Shown here piece by piece: positions 61,290-64,000 of a stretch of DNA of 64,000 bases. Under the pieces are notes generated by a model that ran no database searches, was not told where the DNA came from, and worked only from the letters and a program-made list of their open reading frames with translations. How positions within the stretch are numbered: position 1 is the first letter of the stretch; every line of letters begins with the position of its first letter. Origin of the DNA: Candidatus Methanoperedens sp. (GTDB lineage: Archaea; Halobacteriota; Methanosarcinia; Methanosarcinales; Methanoperedenaceae); assembly GCA_027460525.1 (NCBI GenBank), contig JAPZAS010000026.1, positions 30,868-94,867 of the forward strand. The letters are read 5' to 3'. The position numbers and the translations under genes were made by a program.

Positions 61290-61455
61290 TCATGAATTTT
61301 TGAAGATATTTTGAAAACTACTAAAAATATACACGATGATATTAATCTCTCCGACCATTTAGGAAGTGTGTGAGGCTGGTTGCTTGCAATGTTGAGGGGT
61401 TGTGGGATGGATTTAAGTATTATGCGTACCAAATCCTTTTTACGTATCAAAAATA

Positions 61456-63192
61456 ATGAATGAATATAGGACGACAATATACGCTGTAAAGCTAAAAAAC
61501 ATGCAAGCGATTAAATGGGTCATATTATTCCTGATTTTGTCAGGGTTAATTAGCTTTGCTTCAGGGTCTGAACTTTCGCAACTCCAGTGGGTACAGGGTG
61601 TGTCAGGTAAGCTCCACCGCGGTGAAGTACTTTCATATAACGGGTATTCGGTAGAAGCCGTAGATTTTCCCATGCCAGTTAGATCGGATAAATACAAAGC
61701 AGAGCCTGAGGAACCGGTTCAACCGTTCGTTGGATTAAACGTATCGAAAAACGGTAGTTTTATCGGTACTGTTGTACTCGGGTCAGGAGAATCTTATATT
61801 ACACCTGACAGCGAATTGCAAGTCACAGTAACAGCGCTGCCTTCTCAGAGTGCCATAGAATGGCTCTATGAAAGCTATTCCCCATGGGCGACAATAGAAC
61901 TGGATTCGAGGGGAACTCCCACCATCAACGTATTAATAGATACAAACAACGATAATTACATTTCATTATCCGACACCGACATTGTAGCAACCGTAGAATT
62001 AGAAAATACAGGCTCGGCTGATGCGATAAACGTTGACATGAATGTAGCCACAGAACTTCCGGTAACGAGAGGAAGCCTGAAATATCATTATGATACCATC
62101 AAAAAAGGCGATTCGATAACAGAGACTATCACATTCAGACCACCGTATGTCCTGGAGCAGAAGGATTATGACATATTGGCAAATGTCACTTGGTACGATG
62201 TTACGGATATGTTCTATACAGAAAAGTACCAGAAAACTGTTACAATAGCACCCGAGCCAAAAGATACAAGTCTATCTATTAGTAAGAGTGTGGATAGCAA
62301 GATATATTTGGGAGACAATGCGATGGTATCGATTTCATTAAAAAATCATATAAAGGATGACCTTAACAACATCAGTGTTACAGATTCTCTACCAGATGGT
62401 TTTAAACCGATAGGCAATACAACCCTGCACTGGATCGCCAACATTCCTGCTGGTGGAGATTGGGATATTCATTATCTGATGAAACCGCAAGAGGCAAACA
62501 TCGATGGCGTCGAATTACCATCAGCAGTTGCTGAGTTCACAGTCGAAAAAGAAAATTACAGCATACAGTCAAACCAACCACAAATCAAGGTTTACGGCCC
62601 CAAGATTGTACTTACGAAACAGGCAGATGTTTCTGGAATGAATCCCGATGAGACTGTTACCGTGACGGTGGCTGCAGAAAATACCGGTAGTACACCTACA
62701 GAAGTGCTTATAAAAGATGTGTTGCCAGAAAATGCTATTATTATAAGCGGGAACACCATGTATGAGGCGTTTTTGGAATCCAATAAGAAAGTGAGTTTCA
62801 ACTATTCTATCAGGATCGGTGCAAGCCCGCCCATCAGACTTCCTCCAGCAACTGCTAATTATTTTGAACCGGGTAATAAAGGTGGACAAATCAGCACTGT
62901 AAGTCAGGAACCTATAATAACAGGGACTAAAAAAGTTCCAGAGGAGATTCTGCCTGAACCAACTCCTGAAGAGACAACCCCTGAACCGACCCATGAGCCA
63001 ACCCCTGAGCCAACGTCTGAGATCAATGTAACTGTGCCGGCAATCAACGAATCTTCAGGCAATTCTACCAGTTCAAACAACAATAAACAAGAAATAAATG
63101 ACATTTTGAATTTTCTTTTTGGCTGCGATACAAACAGTAGCTCCGTAAGCCCAAAAATCAAAAACAGATTTTGTATGGAAGAAAAGAAGTAA
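61456..63192 (+). CDS. Secreted surface protein with CARDB/DUF11-like repeats
   Basis: The protein has 578 residues. A signal peptide lies near the N-terminus (WVILFLILSGLISFASG), so a start at ATG 61501 is a possible alternative. Several beta-sandwich domains follow: about residues 160-240, 270-365 (SISLKNHIKDDLNNISVTDS) and 380-470 (VAAENTGSTPTEVLIKDVLP), with the 'NTGS' pattern of CARDB and DUF11 proteins. A Pro/Thr/Glu-rich spacer (PEPTPEETTPEPTHEPTPEP) of some 30 residues precedes a hydrophilic tail with Cys. There is no C-terminal anchor helix, so it may be held by S-layer contacts. Its function is unknown. Confidence 0.78.
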   Translation: MNEYRTTIYAVKLKNMQAIKWVILFLILSGLISFASGSELSQLQWVQGVSGKLHRGEVLSYNGYSVEAVDFPMPVRSDKYKAEPEEPVQPFVGLNVSKNGSFIGTVVLGSGESYITPDSELQVTVTALPSQSAIEWLYESYSPWATIELDSRGTPTINVLIDTNNDNYISLSDTDIVATVELENTGSADAINVDMNVATELPVTRGSLKYHYDTIKKGDSITETITFRPPYVLEQKDYDILANVTWYDVTDMFYTEKYQKTVTIAPEPKDTSLSISKSVDSKIYLGDNAMVSISLKNHIKDDLNNISVTDSLPDGFKPIGNTTLHWIANIPAGGDWDIHYLMKPQEANIDGVELPSAVAEFTVEKENYSIQSNQPQIKVYGPKIVLTKQADVSGMNPDETVTVTVAAENTGSTPTEVLIKDVLPENAIIISGNTMYEAFLESNKKVSFNYSIRIGASPPIRLPPATANYFEPGNKGGQISTVSQEPIITGTKKVPEEILPEPTPEETTPEPTHEPTPEPTSEINVTVPAINESSGNSTSSNNNKQEINDILNFLFGCDTNSSSVSPKIKNRFCMEEKK

Positions 63193-63296
63193 CTATTTGC
63201 TACAGGATTAAGCAAAATTATATAGTACTTTACATCGTATGTAAAAGTAATGTTTTTAATACAACCTTCGACCTATAGACATCGGCAGGCTAAGCA

Positions 63297-64000
63297 ATGG
63301 TAGAACCCTCGGTACCCTCGATATTTCTGGTATTCCTTGCAGGCATAGTCACGATCCTGAAGCCGTGCTGCCTCCCGCTTGTACCTGTGGTTTTTTCAGG
63401 CTCGGCCGGGCACAGGCTTCGACCTGTTGCCATCTGCTCCGGACTGGCGCTCAGCTTCACGGCGATGGGCGTGCTGGTCTCCGCCTTCGGAGCAACATTC
63501 GCATCTTACACGGATTCCCTGCGCAGCATAGCGATTTTGTTTATCATAGGCATGGGAGCCGTGCTTTTTGACGATGATATAAACATGGAATTTATAAAAA
63601 TATCAAGTGCAATAACACAGGGCATAAGGCAGTATTTTGGTTCAATAAGCGGATATTCAAACTTAAACATGCCCGAAGGCGGGATTGCAGGAGGCTTTTT
63701 CCTGGGCATGTCTCTTGGTATCCTCTGGATCCCTTGCGTTGGACCAATCCTTGGCGCAGTGCTTGCGTACGTCGCTTCAGTGGGCAATATCCCCTTTGGC
63801 GCAGGGATGCTGTTTGTTTATTCCGTGGGCATGAGCCTCCCCATGCTCTCCATAGCCTATTATGGCAAGAAGGTTACAGCCAGATACCAGTGGTTCGTGA
63901 AGCGCGGACCTATGCTTAAAAAACTCTCGGGGCTCGTGCTCATAGTAATTGGAATTATGCTGCTGTTCAATATAGATAAGCTGATAATAAAGGCGCTCTC
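63297..64000 (+). CDS. ccdA: CcdA/DsbD-like cytochrome c biogenesis membrane protein (partial)
   Basis: This gene starts at ATG 63297 and runs to the window end, about 234 codons without a stop, so it is truncated by the window. It has six membrane helices. The helix-1 motif ILKPCCLPLVPVVFSGSAG and the helix-4 motif LGILWIPCVGPILGAVLA carry the two Cys-Pro sites of CcdA, which pass electrons from cytoplasmic thioredoxin to the outside. They keep apocytochrome c cysteines reduced for haem attachment. That fits the c-type lipoprotein at 47442. An insert of about 30 residues (DDINMEFIKISSAITQGIRQ) separates helices 3 and 4. Confidence 0.85.
   Translation, partial: MVEPSVPSIFLVFLAGIVTILKPCCLPLVPVVFSGSAGHRLRPVAICSGLALSFTAMGVLVSAFGATFASYTDSLRSIAILFIIGMGAVLFDDDINMEFIKISSAITQGIRQYFGSISGYSNLNMPEGGIAGGFFLGMSLGILWIPCVGPILGAVLAYVASVGNIPFGAGMLFVYSVGMSLPMLSIAYYGKKVTARYQWFVKRGPMLKKLSGLVLIVIGIMLLFNIDKLIIKAL

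Overview
The window looks like a chromosomal segment of a methane-cycling Euryarchaeon, most probably a 'Candidatus Methanoperedens' (ANME-2d) type organism. This is an inference from gene content. Archaeal markers are a group II chaperonin (thermosome), archaeal-type tRNA-guanine transglycosylase, Cbf5, RtcB with archease, geranylgeranyl reductase, an EMC3/DUF106 membrane protein, TATA-like boxes and a tRNA-Ser with no encoded CCA. The YcaO-TfuA pair that installs thioglycine in methyl-coenzyme M reductase points to a methanogen or ANME. A class III polyhydroxyalkanoate synthase, a di-haem c-type lipoprotein and an HdrD/HdrE-like redox pair fit Methanoperedens better than ordinary methanogens.

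Layout. 1-8.7 kb: end of a radical SAM gene, a mini-ORF and phaC, CBS protein, Hsp20, a transposase relic, archease-rtcB, a decayed TRAM gene with an intact zinc-ribbon gene, an isoaspartyl methyltransferase, hisD and a short-chain dehydrogenase. 8.9-12.8 kb: thermosome operon and an ABC-2 exporter. 12.8-18.1 kb: gene debris (chrA, Hsp20 and RPA relics), a phosphatase, a UvrD-like helicase-nuclease and a RelE-type toxin-antitoxin pair. 18.2-30.7 kb: an envelope/export region. The minus-strand cassette has a MacB-like ATPase, two secreted CARDB-like proteins (one broken), an FtsX-type permease and a PHP protein. The plus-strand cassette, divergent from a TrmB regulator, has two half-size RND proteins, another CARDB-like protein and an ABC-2 exporter.

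30.8-35.7 kb: accessory genes with much debris: VOC protein, quinone oxidoreductase with a duplicated 5' end, acylphosphatase-like protein, a damaged PIN module, a 54-bp dispersed repeat and a DUF2283/DUF4258 pair. 35.8-41.3 kb: Lrp regulator with methyltransferase, flavoprotein with nitroreductase, tgtA and a Fic protein. 41.3-47.3 kb: FtsZ-family GTPase with a GXGXG beta-helix protein, divergent from YcaO-TfuA, then a MNT/HEPN pair and geranylgeranyl reductase. 47.4-53.8 kb: di-haem lipoprotein, DNA polymerase IV, HdrE/HdrD-like pair and an MBL-rhodanese protein. 53.9-58.3 kb: a single-chain type IIG restriction-modification enzyme with an AT-rich specificity block, a thioredoxin-like protein and a small membrane protein. 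58.3-64 kb: adk, EMC3-like gene, cmk and cbf5, tRNA-Ser, a surface protein and a CcdA-like protein running off the end.

The most notable items are: the two exporter cassettes built around secreted CARDB-like proteins, with a 12-codon junction ORF recording how one gene was duplicated; the FtsZ/beta-helix pair; the perfect hairpin covering the start codon of the EMC3-like gene; the palindrome abutting a TATA box at 4.88 kb; and the swapped-looking specificity block in the restriction enzyme. All functional statements rest on motif recognition by eye; no database search was run.
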